Shown: in pieces, positions 34,621-43,268 of the stretch | Numbering within the stretch: the first letter of the stretch is position 1 | Layout of the letters: each line of letters starts with the position of its first letter | NCBI GenBank assembly: GCA_910578215.1 | Contig: CAJTPH010000022.1 | Span: 6,333 to 70,332 of the forward strand | Direction of reading: 5' to 3' | Length of the DNA: 64,000 bases | Source: an uncultured Acetatifactor sp. | GTDB taxonomy: Bacteria > Bacillota > Clostridia > Lachnospirales > Lachnospiraceae | Notes under the pieces: generated by a model | Database searches by the model: none | What the model was told of the DNA's origin: nothing | The model's input: the letters and a program-made list of their open reading frames with translations, nothing else | Translations under genes and position numbers: made by a program

Positions 34621-36081
34621 ATGATACACAAACCTGTTATAAACACATTCGACGAGGCGGTGGAGTACATTAACTCCACCCCCCGCTTTACAAAGAAAAG
34701 CACCATGGAGCAGACGAAAGCCTTCCTGCATCTTCTGGGAGACCCGGACAGGAGCCTTCGCATCATTCATGTGGCGGGCACCAACGGCAAGGGCTCCGTC
34801 TGCGCTTATATGAGCGGTATTCTGCGGGCGGCGGGCTTTAAGGTCGCCCTTTTTACCTCCCCGCACCTGGTGGATATCAGAGAGCGGTTTACCGTGGACG
34901 GGGAGATGATTTCCAGAGAGAGGTTTCTGGGGGCCTTCCGGTATATTTTGGACCTGGTTTTTCTGTCTGAGAAATCCGTACAGGAGGTCCCGGAACAGAC
35001 CGGACAGGCGCAGGAGGTCCCGGAACAGCCAGGCCTGAAAACGGGTCCTTTGGAGCAGCCTGCCGGGGGCGGGTTTTACCACCCCACTTATTTTGAATTT
35101 CTGTTTTTTATTGCCATGCTGTATTTCGGTGAGGAAAAGCCGGATTACTGTATTCTGGAGACCGGGCTGGGAGGAAGGCTGGACGCCACCAATTCGGTGT
35201 CTCAAAAGGAGCTTGCCGTCGTCACCCGCATCGGACTGGACCATGTGGAATATCTGGGGGACACCTTGGAGAAAATTGCGGGGGAAAAGGCGGGCATTAT
35301 GCGGGAGGGCGCGCCTGCGGTCTATTGGGACACCTGCCCCGAAACCACGGCGGTTTTTGAAAAAAGGGCGGCGGAACTTGGAATATCCGCCGTTTCCGTG
35401 TCAAAAAATGACGTAAGCTTCCTAAAATTTAACAGAAAAAACATTGATTTTTCTTTTCGCAGTAGTTATTATAATAATGTTAGTCTTACATTGAATACCA
35501 TTGCGGCTTACCAGACGGAGAATGCCGCGCTTGCCGTCAGGGCGGCGGAGCTTTTGGACGCAGGGGCTGTGAACGGTGGGAAGGGTATCACCGTTGAAAA
35601 TATTAAAAAGGGGATATCCGGCTGTTTCTGGGCGGGGCGCATGGAGGAGGTGCTTCCCGGTGTTTTTGTGGACGGCGCCCACAATGAAGACGGCATCAGG
35701 GCATTTCTGGAGACGGTGGCCATGGACGGGCATGAGGGCGCAAGGACGCTTCTGTTCGCCGTGGTGAGGGACAAGGACTATGAGAGCATGGTGGAGGAAG
35801 TTGTCCAATCAGGGCTTTTTCATAAAATAGTAGTTACAGGCATGAGCACGGGGCGCGATGCGGGCCCGGAGGTTCTCGGACCGTTGTTTGGCAGATATCC
35901 GGGCAGCCGCCCGGAAGGCTACGAAAGCGTGGCTGCTGCCGTTGAGGGGCTGCTGCGGGACCGGGGCGCGGGGGAGCGCATTTATGCCGCGGGCAGCCTG
36001 TATTTGGTAGGCGAGATAAAGGAGTTTATAGAACATGATAAATTTCGAGGACGAATTAAAGAAATTTCATCCCAGCCTTGA
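34621..36081 (+). CDS. folC: folylpolyglutamate synthase / dihydrofolate synthase
   Basis: Mur-ligase-type enzyme of 486 residues that adds glutamate to folates. VAGTNGKGSVCAYMSGIL is the P-loop, FTSPHLVDIRERF the omega-loop region, and ETGLGGRLDATN and GLDHVEYLGDTLEKIAGEKAGI are family motifs. An insertion of about 35 Gln/Pro/Glu-rich residues follows residue 117 (EVPEQTGQAQEVPEQPG). Start at 34621 after GGTGGGG; an upstream ATG at 34528 lacks support. The 3' end overlaps the small gene at 36035. Confidence 0.95.
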   Translation: MIHKPVINTFDEAVEYINSTPRFTKKSTMEQTKAFLHLLGDPDRSLRIIHVAGTNGKGSVCAYMSGILRAAGFKVALFTSPHLVDIRERFTVDGEMISRERFLGAFRYILDLVFLSEKSVQEVPEQTGQAQEVPEQPGLKTGPLEQPAGGGFYHPTYFEFLFFIAMLYFGEEKPDYCILETGLGGRLDATNSVSQKELAVVTRIGLDHVEYLGDTLEKIAGEKAGIMREGAPAVYWDTCPETTAVFEKRAAELGISAVSVSKNDVSFLKFNRKNIDFSFRSSYYNNVSLTLNTIAAYQTENAALAVRAAELLDAGAVNGGKGITVENIKKGISGCFWAGRMEEVLPGVFVDGAHNEDGIRAFLETVAMDGHEGARTLLFAVVRDKDYESMVEEVVQSGLFHKIVVTGMSTGRDAGPEVLGPLFGRYPGSRPEGYESVAAAVEGLLRDRGAGERIYAAGSLYLVGEIKEFIEHDKFRGRIKEISSQP

Positions 36082-36208
36082 GGTGGAGGATGCCGAGGAT
36101 GCGATCTATAATCAGGATCTGACCGATATGGCTGATATACTTGTAAAAATGATTAAAGAGACGGAAACGAAAACCAAAAAAGAAAAGAAATCTGATGAGG
36201 TGCAATAA
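36035..36208 (+). CDS. small conserved-looking protein, unknown
   Basis: Reading frame of 57 codons (starts MINFEDELKKFHPSLEVEDA, ends in a Lys-rich tail). GGAG stands 10 bases before its ATG. It overlaps the end of folC by 47 bases in another frame and its stop overlaps the next start as TAATG, so it is well placed for translational coupling on both sides. Acidic and helical N-terminal half (AEDAIYNQDLTDMADILVKM), basic C-terminus. No family recognised. Confidence 0.65.
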   Translation: MINFEDELKKFHPSLEVEDAEDAIYNQDLTDMADILVKMIKETETKTKKEKKSDEVQ

Positions 36209-37623
36209 TGTTTTGTTATAACTGCGGATGTCATTTATCTGAGAAAGACTTTTGCACCGGCTGCGGAGCTGACGTTTCTCTTTACAAAAGGATTATGCAT
36301 GTCTCCAACATGTATTATAACGAGGGGTTGGAGAAAGCCGGCGTAAGAGATTTAACCGGTGCGATTACCAGTCTGCGCCAGAGCCTGAAATTCAACAAGA
36401 GCAACATAGAGGCGCGCAATCTTCTGGGGCTTGTCTATTTTGAGATGGGAGAGGTGGTTGCGGCGCTGAGCGAGTGGGTCATCAGCAAGAATCTGAGCCC
36501 CGATAAAAATATTGCCGACGACTATATCGATAAGGTGCAGTCCAACGCTGCAAGGCTGGACTCCGTGAACCAGACCATAAAAAAATATAACCAGGCGCTT
36601 GTGTACTGCCTGCAGGACAGCAAGGATCTGGCGGTGATACAGCTGAAAAAGGTGCTGTCCCTCAATCCCAGATTTGTTCAGGCACACCAGCTCCTTGCGC
36701 TTCTCTATATGGACAGGGAGGACTGGGAACGCGCGGAGAGAGAGCTGAAAAAATGCGTGGACATTGACAGAAATAATATACAGACTCTGCGCTACATGAA
36801 GGAAGTGGAGCAGATGCTGATGCCGGACGAGACGGTGAAGCAGCCCTCCAGGCGAAAGAAGGACGAGGCGGTCCGCTATCAGAGCGACAACGAGATGATT
36901 ATTCAGCCCCTGAGCGTGAAGGAACCCAGGCGCACGGGCGTATCCACACTGCTGAATATAGCCATAGGTCTTATCATCGGATTCGGTGTGGTATACTTTC
37001 TGGTGGTGCCCTCGGCCCAGTCCAAGGTCAGGAATGAGATACAGCAGGATATGATTAAAATCAGCAATGAATCCGACGGTAAAACGGTCCGTATTCAGGA
37101 GCTGGAGAGCAAGATAGCCGAATTAAATACGCAGATTGACAGTCTCAATCAGGAGATAGAGGGATTTGCGGGTGAGGACGGGACGCTGCGCATGGTGGAA
37201 AATCTCCAGCGCACGGTTGCGGAGTACCTGCAGAAGGGGGACATGCAGGCGGCTGCAGACAGCCTGGAGAACATTTCCCAGAACGTTGTGATGGAGGAAA
37301 TGTCGGAGAGCTTTCGCAGCCTGTACCAGGGTCTGATGGCCAGCATAGGTCCCGAGCTGTCCGCAGAATACTACAAGAACGGTTATGATCTGTACAGGAC
37401 AAACGACTATACGTCGGCAATAGATATTCTGACAAAGTCCGTATATTACGACGCGCAAAATGTGGACGCGCTTTATTTCCTCGCAAGGGCATATGAGAAG
37501 AACGAGGATGCAGAAAACGCCATCGCCGCCTATGACAAGGTCCTGGAGCAGTTCCCGGATTCGGGGCGGGTGAGAGACGCCAAGCGCTACAGAGACGCGC
37601 TTGCCAAAATACAGACGCAATAA
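36208..37623 (+). CDS. zinc-ribbon TPR membrane protein
   Basis: Protein of 471 residues. An N-terminal zinc ribbon (C3, C6, C16, C19) is followed by TPR repeats (about 45-200), one membrane helix (LLNIAIGLIIGFGVVYFLVV, about 250-269), a coiled coil (about 290-330) and further TPR repeats to the end, which has the form AIAAYDKVLEQFPDSGRVRDA. The start overlaps the stop of the small gene upstream. TPR proteins of this build act as scaffolds; the partner is unknown. A terminator follows. Confidence 0.8.
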   Translation: MFCYNCGCHLSEKDFCTGCGADVSLYKRIMHVSNMYYNEGLEKAGVRDLTGAITSLRQSLKFNKSNIEARNLLGLVYFEMGEVVAALSEWVISKNLSPDKNIADDYIDKVQSNAARLDSVNQTIKKYNQALVYCLQDSKDLAVIQLKKVLSLNPRFVQAHQLLALLYMDREDWERAERELKKCVDIDRNNIQTLRYMKEVEQMLMPDETVKQPSRRKKDEAVRYQSDNEMIIQPLSVKEPRRTGVSTLLNIAIGLIIGFGVVYFLVVPSAQSKVRNEIQQDMIKISNESDGKTVRIQELESKIAELNTQIDSLNQEIEGFAGEDGTLRMVENLQRTVAEYLQKGDMQAAADSLENISQNVVMEEMSESFRSLYQGLMASIGPELSAEYYKNGYDLYRTNDYTSAIDILTKSVYYDAQNVDALYFLARAYEKNEDAENAIAAYDKVLEQFPDSGRVRDAKRYRDALAKIQTQ

Positions 37624-37635
37624 AGTACGAAGGAA

Positions 37636-37668
37636 AAGAATCTATAAGAAATTATAGGTTCTTTTATT
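37636..37668 (+). terminator. terminator after TPR protein gene
   Basis: Stem AGAATCTATAA / TTATAGGTTCT with a GAAA loop, followed by a T-rich run. Confidence 0.75.
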
Positions 37669-37826
37669 GTTGGTTTTTTTAAGTAAATTTATTTTTTGAG
37701 TATTTGGGGTTCTTATTGCAGCTTATCAAAAGATAGTTTCAATTTTCGACCTTGATAAATATTGAGAGTTTGTATTATTGGTTTTAGGATTTTATGAAAT
37801 TTTGTGATAGAAAGGACAGGGACATT

Positions 37827-38144
37827 ATGGAACAGATTACTGCAGAGGATTTTCAGGTTATTGACAACTGTCTTATGATAAGGCTTCCGGCGGAGATCGA
37901 CCACTATGGGGCGGGCTATATCTGCGAAAACGCGGACAGATACCTGCTTCTGGAGGAGGTGCGGAACGTGGTTTTCGACTTTGAGAACACAAGGTTCATG
38001 GACTCCTCGGGAATAGGCATCATCATGGGGCGATACCGCAAGATAGCCTGCTTCGGAGGGCGGGTGTATGCCATCCATGTGGGCAAACAGATAGAGCGGA
38101 TTTTAAATCTGTCAGGGCTCAATAAGATTGTGGAGGTGCTCTGA
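37827..38144 (+). CDS. spoIIAA: anti-sigma F factor antagonist SpoIIAA
   Basis: STAS-domain protein of 105 residues, first gene of the spoIIA operon. VVFDFENTRFMDSSGIGIIMGRY contains the Ser phosphorylated by SpoIIAB (first Ser of DSSG). In the forespore its unphosphorylated form displaces sigma F from SpoIIAB. The start at 37827 has AAGGACAGGG before it; an in-frame ATG at 37794 is an alternative. No clear sigma-H promoter was found in the AT-rich 200 bases upstream. Confidence 0.93.
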   Translation: MEQITAEDFQVIDNCLMIRLPAEIDHYGAGYICENADRYLLLEEVRNVVFDFENTRFMDSSGIGIIMGRYRKIACFGGRVYAIHVGKQIERILNLSGLNKIVEVL

Positions 38145-38153
38145 ATTTTGAAA

Positions 38154-38235
38154 TGAAGCCTTTATACAACAGAATCCAACAGGCTTCTATTGTCAGGAAT
38201 TAAGAATAATAAGCGTGCTGCAGCACGCAGGAGGG
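38154..38235 (+). other. hairpins between spoIIAA and spoIIAB
   Basis: Two stems: GAAGCCT / AGGCTTC (about 38154-38194) and a perfect 16-bp palindrome GCGTGCTGCAGCACGC (38213-38228), directly followed by the AGGAGGG ribosome binding site of spoIIAB. Gene spacing is 99 bases, whereas these genes usually abut or overlap. Confidence 0.65.
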
Positions 38236-38243
38236 TATAATTT

Positions 38244-38783
38244 ATGAAGAACGAAATGGAGCTTATATTTGATGCGATATCGGCAAACGAGGGCTTTGCC
38301 AGAGTGGCGGTGGCCGCGTTTATCTCCCATCTGAATCCCACGCTGGAGGAGCTGGACGATATCAAGACGGCAGTGTCGGAGGCGGTGACAAACTCCATTA
38401 TACACGGCTATGAAAATTACGGAGGCTACGTCTGCCGGGGAAACGGACCGCAGGGTGCGCAGGCCGGACTGCAGGGCATACAGCCGGGATTACCGGGCCG
38501 CCCGCCCGAGGTGCACCCCGGGAAGGTGAGGATATACGGGCTGTTGGAGGAGGATGTGCTACATATTGAGGTGACGGATGCAGGCAAGGGTATAGAGAAC
38601 CTGGAGCAGGCGATGGAACCGCTTTTTACAACGAAGCCTGAGCTGGAGCGGTCCGGCATGGGGTTTGCCTTTATGGAAGCCTTTATGGACGACCTGGAGG
38701 TGGAGAGCAGGCTGGGAAAGGGAACGACGGTGCGAATGACGAAAAAGGTGGGATCAAGCAGTTGGATTGACAGTGAGGACTAG
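38244..38783 (+). CDS. spoIIAB: anti-sigma F factor / serine kinase SpoIIAB
   Basis: GHKL-type kinase of 179 residues that binds sigma F and phosphorylates SpoIIAA. The N box is EAVTNSIIHGYEN, G1 is DAGKGIEN and G2 is GMGFAFM. It is about 30 residues longer than the Bacillus protein because of a Gly/Gln/Pro-rich insertion at about residues 60-92 (GPQGAQAGLQGIQPGLPG) after the N box. Strong ribosome binding site behind a palindrome. sigF starts 3 bases after the stop. Confidence 0.93.
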   Translation: MKNEMELIFDAISANEGFARVAVAAFISHLNPTLEELDDIKTAVSEAVTNSIIHGYENYGGYVCRGNGPQGAQAGLQGIQPGLPGRPPEVHPGKVRIYGLLEEDVLHIEVTDAGKGIENLEQAMEPLFTTKPELERSGMGFAFMEAFMDDLEVESRLGKGTTVRMTKKVGSSSWIDSED

Positions 38784-38786
38784 GCT

Positions 38787-39551
38787 ATGGAGGAAATGTC
38801 AGTACTGATTGCAAGGTCACAGGCAGGAGAAAGAGATGCAAGAGAGGTACTGATAGAGAAAAATCTGGGGCTTGTCCATCACATTGTCCGGCGTTTCGCA
38901 GGCAGAGGCTATGAGCTGGAGGATTTGTTTCAGGTGGGAACCATCGGTTTGATGAAGGCGATAGATAAGTTTGACCTTACCCTGGGGCTGAAGTTTTCCA
39001 CCTATGCCGTTCCCATGATAACAGGGGAGATCAAGCGTTTCCTGAGGGACGACGGGCTGGTGAAGGTGTCGCGCACCATCAAGGAAAACGGGATGAAGGT
39101 AAAGCTGGCAAGACAGAGGCTGCAGACCTCGGAAGGGCATGAGCCCACGCTGCAGGAGCTTGCGGCGGAGTCGGGGCTTGCGGTGGAGGACGTGGTGCTT
39201 GCCATGGAGGCCAATGTGGAGGTGGAATCCATTTACAGCGCCATATACCAGGATGACGGCAGCGAGGTTTATCTGGTGGACAAGCTGGTCAGGGGCAGGA
39301 GCAGCGCGGTTGGAAGCAGTGCGGCAGGGGGCTGCGGCAGCGAGGACGAGGAGAAGGAGAAGCTTCTGAACCATATGCTCCTCAAGCAGCTTCTGGACAG
39401 CCTGGAGCCTGCGGACAGGGAACTGATCCACATGCGTTACTTTCAGGACAAGACACAGATGGAGATTGCGTCCATACTGGGCATCAGCCAGGTACAGGTC
39501 AGCCGTATGGAAAAGAAAATTCTGCTCAGGATGCGGGAGAAAGCGAGGTGA
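38787..39551 (+). CDS. sigF: RNA polymerase sigma factor, sporulation sigma F
   Basis: Sigma-70 family factor of 254 residues that drives early forespore transcription. Region 2 is DLFQVGTIGLMKAIDKFD and KFSTYAVPMITGEIKRFLRDDG, region 3 starts VKVSRTIKENG, and region 4 has TQMEIASILGISQVQVSRMEKKIL. A Gly/Ser-rich linker (RGRSSAVGSSAAGGCG) stands between regions 3 and 4. Order and spacing of the three genes are those of spoIIA operons. No spoVA gene follows directly, unlike in Bacillus. Confidence 0.95.
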   Translation: MEEMSVLIARSQAGERDAREVLIEKNLGLVHHIVRRFAGRGYELEDLFQVGTIGLMKAIDKFDLTLGLKFSTYAVPMITGEIKRFLRDDGLVKVSRTIKENGMKVKLARQRLQTSEGHEPTLQELAAESGLAVEDVVLAMEANVEVESIYSAIYQDDGSEVYLVDKLVRGRSSAVGSSAAGGCGSEDEEKEKLLNHMLLKQLLDSLEPADRELIHMRYFQDKTQMEIASILGISQVQVSRMEKKILLRMREKAR

Positions 39552-39796
39552 GGCTTTGACAGCCTGAGCAAGGGAACATTAATTTTTTATAAAATCATGT
39601 AAAATGTCGCAAAATGTAGAAATTTCCGCTTTCCTTCCCAGGGAAATTCGTTTATGATGGTAGTATAGCTTTATGTCTGACAGCTTCCTGTGAAGAACCT
39701 TTCACAAGCCTGATCTGAAACTAAAGGGGACTGGCAGATTTTTGGATATTACCGGCATATAATGTGTCAGGAGAGAAGGCGGAAAGCGCTTTGTCC

Positions 39797-39837
39797 CTCC
39801 TGATTTGCAATTGTTCGCGTAAGCGGACAGATAGGAG
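39797..39837 (+). repeat. family B hairpin with ribosome binding site
   Basis: Hairpin TGTTCGC / GCGGACA with GTAA loop, then GATAGGAG, directly before the GH25 gene. GCGGACAGATAGGAG matches GCGGGCAGATAGGAG at 55530 and 55594 in 14 of 15 positions. Confidence 0.55.
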
Positions 39838-39842
39838 CGGGG

Positions 39843-41249
39843 ATGAAAAGGGAAGCGGATCTTTTTGGCGGCAACGAGGAACGCATTGATCATAATTTCG
39901 ACAGCGCAGGCAGACAGCGCCGGAAAGGGAAAAAGGCCGCAGCCATGCTGGGGCTTGTGGCGGCCATGGCGGCTGTGGTGTACCTGACGGTGACTATCTG
40001 CGCGTGGATTGACGGCCGCGGGCAGCAAAACGCGGTGGGTACTCTGGCCGACAGCCAGGGCGTCGGGGAGAATAAGCAAGACCCTGATAATCAGGGAGGC
40101 GGGGACAATAACCAGAACCCGGGCAGCCAGGGAGGCGGAGACAATAGCCAGAACCCGGGCAGCCAGGGAGGCGGAGACAATAACCAGGACCCGGGCAGCC
40201 AGGGAGGCGGGGACAATAACCAGGACCCGGATAACCAGGGCGGCGGTATTGCGGATGTGGACGGCAGTGCCGTAAACGGCAGTGGCAGTCTTCCCACGGG
40301 TACGGGCGAGGACGCAGTGGGCGCGGCAGGCGGTGTGGCGTATTCCCAGGAGGAGCTTGAGACCATGCTGTCCGCAGCGGTGGAGCAGGCGCAGAAGCAG
40401 GCGCTGACAGAGGTACAGAACAGCATCAAGAACAGCCTGGATGCGGGAGATTCCCTGCTGCAGGCTCTGCGTCCTCTTTATCCCGATGAGCTGGTGGTGT
40501 ACAGCGGCGGCAAGTATAATTTCATTCCCATCAACCGGGATTTGAAGATGCATGATCTCAAGGAGGAAAATCTGAATATTCTGGAGACAGGGGAATATCA
40601 GTATATGCAGAACGGGGAGGTTGTCTCCTACAAGGGCATCGACGTATCCCAGCACCAGGGAGCCATCGACTGGAAGCAGGTGGCGGAGGACGGCGTGACG
40701 TTCGCGTTTATCAGGGCGGCGTACCGCGGCTACGGAACCAGCGGAAAGCTGATGGGGGACGCGAATTTTGAAGCCAATATCAAGGGAGCCACGGAAAACG
40801 GCATCAAGGTGGGCGTGTATGTGTACAGCCAGGCCATCACCCCGGAGGAGGCGGTGGAGGAGGCGAACTTTGTCCTGGAAAGAATCGCCCCCTATAATGT
40901 GGAATGCCCCGTGGTCTTTGACGTGGAGACCGTCTCCGGCGCAAACGGGAGGATGAACGGGATATCCCTGGAGGACCGCACCAACTATGCCCGCTTGTTC
41001 TGCCAGACCATTGAAAATGCCGGATACAGGCCGATGATTTATTATAACACCGAAATGGGCGCCGTGAAGCTGGACCTGGCGGCTCTGGAGGGCTATGACA
41101 AATGGTTTGCCGCGTATACCGACGAGTTCTATTATCCCTATGCCTATGATGTCTGGCAGTATTCTTCGACCGGCTCCGTGGCGGGTATCAAGGGAAACGT
41201 GGATCTGAATATCAGCTTTGTTCCCCTGTGGGAAAAAAAACAGCATTAG
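39843..41249 (+). CDS. GH25 lysozyme-like cell-wall hydrolase, membrane anchored
   Basis: Protein of 468 residues. A cytoplasmic basic N-terminus and one membrane helix (about 32-55) are followed by four 12-residue repeats (GGGDNNQNPGSQ type), a helical stretch, and a GH25 muramidase domain from about residue 261: KGIDVSQHQGAIDWKQV holds the first catalytic Asp, and VVFDVETVSG the Asp/Glu pair. GH25 enzymes cleave the MurNAc-GlcNAc bond of peptidoglycan. GATAGGAG in a hairpin element precedes the start. A GH105 gene follows after 11 bases, which hints at one transcript. Confidence 0.9.
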   Translation: MKREADLFGGNEERIDHNFDSAGRQRRKGKKAAAMLGLVAAMAAVVYLTVTICAWIDGRGQQNAVGTLADSQGVGENKQDPDNQGGGDNNQNPGSQGGGDNSQNPGSQGGGDNNQDPGSQGGGDNNQDPDNQGGGIADVDGSAVNGSGSLPTGTGEDAVGAAGGVAYSQEELETMLSAAVEQAQKQALTEVQNSIKNSLDAGDSLLQALRPLYPDELVVYSGGKYNFIPINRDLKMHDLKEENLNILETGEYQYMQNGEVVSYKGIDVSQHQGAIDWKQVAEDGVTFAFIRAAYRGYGTSGKLMGDANFEANIKGATENGIKVGVYVYSQAITPEEAVEEANFVLERIAPYNVECPVVFDVETVSGANGRMNGISLEDRTNYARLFCQTIENAGYRPMIYYNTEMGAVKLDLAALEGYDKWFAAYTDEFYYPYAYDVWQYSSTGSVAGIKGNVDLNISFVPLWEKKQH

Positions 41250-41260
41250 CGGAGGATGAA

Positions 41261-42343
41261 ATGAACGAGATCAAAGAACCCATTTATTATGCCAGAGCAT
41301 CCGTGGACACCATGATGCGGAAATTCGAGGCAGGCGACCTGCCGCCCAAGGGACGCTTCCATTATCACCAGGGAGTGTTTCTCTCGGGCGTCTACAAGAC
41401 CTATCAGGAGTGCGGGGAGGAGGCTTACTATCAGTATGTGAAGGACTGGGTGGACTCCTGCCTTGGGGCGGACGGAATCCCCGTCAAATACGACACGGGG
41501 CAGCTCGACGACCTGCAGCCGGGGATTCTGGCGTTTGAGCTGTATGAGCGCACAAAGGATGAAAAATATAAAAATCTGCTGGACAACCTTGTGTCCGTCA
41601 TTAAAAATTTCCCCAGAAACCAGGAGGGCGGCTTCTGGCACAAGGACAGATATCCCAACCAGATGTGGCTGGACGGCTTATACATGGGAGGTCCTATCTG
41701 TGCGGAATACGGGGTCAGGTTTGACGCGCCGGAATTTTTTGACCTGGTGGCGGAGCAGGCGCTTCTGATGAGGGATAAGACCATCGATGAGGAGACGGGA
41801 CTTTGGTATCATGCCTATGACTCCGAGAAAACCATGGGCTGGGCGGACCCTGTGACCGGGCATTCCCCGGAGTTCTGGGGCAGGAGCATCGGCTGGGTGG
41901 CGGTGGCGCTGCTTGACGACCTGGATTTTATTCCCAAGGACCATCCCAAATACGAAGAAATCCGGAATACGGTGGCTGATCTGATCAAGGCGGTCTGCGG
42001 ATATCAGTCCCGGGACGGCAGGTGGTATCAGGTGGTGGATAAGGGGGATGAGCCGGAAAACTGGCTGGAGACCTCCTGCTCCTGTCTTTATACCGCTGCG
42101 GTGGCCAAGGCGGTCAGGACAGGCGTTCTGCCTGAGGAATACATGAGCTATGCGAAGAAGGGATATGAGGGCGTTATAAGCTCCCTTGTGTGGAATGGGG
42201 ACGACCTGCTGATAAACAATGTCTGTGTGGGAACCGGCGTGGGAGATTATACACATTACATAAACAGAGCCACCTCCGAGAACGACCTTCACGGGGTGGG
42301 CGCATTTTTGATTATGTGCTCGGAAATGCAGAAGGTATGGTAG
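41261..42343 (+). CDS. GH105 unsaturated rhamnogalacturonyl hydrolase-like enzyme
   Basis: Cytoplasmic alpha/alpha-barrel enzyme of 360 residues without signal peptide. MWLDGLYMGGP (active-site Asp) and SPEFWGRSIGWVAVALLDDLDF are GH88/GH105 signatures; WYQVVDKGDEPENWLETSCS is also conserved. GH105 enzymes remove unsaturated uronic acid from lyase products of rhamnogalacturonan. Start at 41261 with GGAGG before it. The next gene overlaps its end by 7 bases and encodes an esterase, so both probably act on the same pectin-type oligosaccharides. Confidence 0.88.
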   Translation: MNEIKEPIYYARASVDTMMRKFEAGDLPPKGRFHYHQGVFLSGVYKTYQECGEEAYYQYVKDWVDSCLGADGIPVKYDTGQLDDLQPGILAFELYERTKDEKYKNLLDNLVSVIKNFPRNQEGGFWHKDRYPNQMWLDGLYMGGPICAEYGVRFDAPEFFDLVAEQALLMRDKTIDEETGLWYHAYDSEKTMGWADPVTGHSPEFWGRSIGWVAVALLDDLDFIPKDHPKYEEIRNTVADLIKAVCGYQSRDGRWYQVVDKGDEPENWLETSCSCLYTAAVAKAVRTGVLPEEYMSYAKKGYEGVISSLVWNGDDLLINNVCVGTGVGDYTHYINRATSENDLHGVGAFLIMCSEMQKVW

Positions 42344-43248
42344 ACGAATTAAAAGCTTCAGCGATAGATTTAATATTATTTGCCGGGCAGTCCAACATGG
42401 CGGGCAGGGGAGACGCGGCGGAAACGGCGCCCTGTGAGGCGTTTATGGGGCGGGAATTCCGCGCCGTAAGCGATCCTGCCGGGCTTTACCCCATCCGGGA
42501 GCCCTTTGGCATAAAGGAAAACAACCGGGACGGTATGGACGACGGAAGGAAGAAGACCGGCGGCATGGTGTGCGCCTTAGTGAGGAAATATTATGAGCTC
42601 ACGGGGCATGCCGTGATTGCGGTGTCCGCGTCAAAGGGCGGAAGCTCCTCCGCCCGGTGGGTGAAGACCTATGCGGCGGACGCGGCAATGCGCCTGCGCA
42701 GGGCAAGGGCATATCTGGAGGCGGAGCGGATAAAAATTGCCCATACATATGTGCTCTGGAGCCAGGGAGAGACGGACGGCGACAAGGGCTTGGACGCCCG
42801 GCAGTATTTTGAGAGCTTTCAGGCAATATGGAGCATTCTCCGGGAAGCCGGGGCAGAGAAGTGCTTTCTGGTTCAGACGGGACATTTTAATTATGTGAAA
42901 TATCCCCGCGGGGCAAAAGGGATCAAGGGAGCCGAGCTGGACAGGCGGTATGAGGTCATCCGCCGGACCCAGGAGCGAATGTGCGTCGATGCCCGGGAGG
43001 GCAGCGGGCGGCGGGAGAAAGGAGAATTTCCGGCCATATGCGGAGAGGAAGGTCTGCTCAGGACAGACTTGGCAGGGTATGTGAATGCGGACACGGTCAC
43101 CTGCCTGCCGGATGTGTATATGGTCGCCAGCTTCGAGCCTTATCTGGGTATGATGAAGGACCTGTATCACTACAGGCAGCAGGCGTATAATGAGGTGGGG
43201 GAGACGGCGGCAGGTAATATGGCGGCTGTGATTTTAAAGGATTTTTGA
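42337..43248 (+). CDS. sialate O-acetylesterase-like (SASA domain) esterase
   Basis: SGNH-type esterase of 303 residues. LILFAGQSNMAGRG carries the nucleophile Ser and VLWSQGETDGD the block with the conserved Gln-Gly-Glu; a C-terminal Asp/His pair is less clear. No signal peptide, so it probably deacetylates imported oligosaccharides. The ATG at 42337 overlaps the GH105 stop (ATGGTAG). Longer frames upstream run inside the GH105 gene and are not supported. Confidence 0.8.
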   Translation: MVDELKASAIDLILFAGQSNMAGRGDAAETAPCEAFMGREFRAVSDPAGLYPIREPFGIKENNRDGMDDGRKKTGGMVCALVRKYYELTGHAVIAVSASKGGSSSARWVKTYAADAAMRLRRARAYLEAERIKIAHTYVLWSQGETDGDKGLDARQYFESFQAIWSILREAGAEKCFLVQTGHFNYVKYPRGAKGIKGAELDRRYEVIRRTQERMCVDAREGSGRREKGEFPAICGEEGLLRTDLAGYVNADTVTCLPDVYMVASFEPYLGMMKDLYHYRQQAYNEVGETAAGNMAAVILKDF

Positions 43249-43268
43249 TATAATGAGGGGGATGGATC

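Noticed and set aside
37669..37826. Search for a sigma-H promoter before spoIIAA
   Set aside because: AT-rich sequence without a convincing -35/-10 pair at proper spacing.
39702..41246. Open frame of 514 codons on the minus strand
   Set aside because: Antisense to the GH25 gene; the repetitive stretch mirrors the sense repeats.
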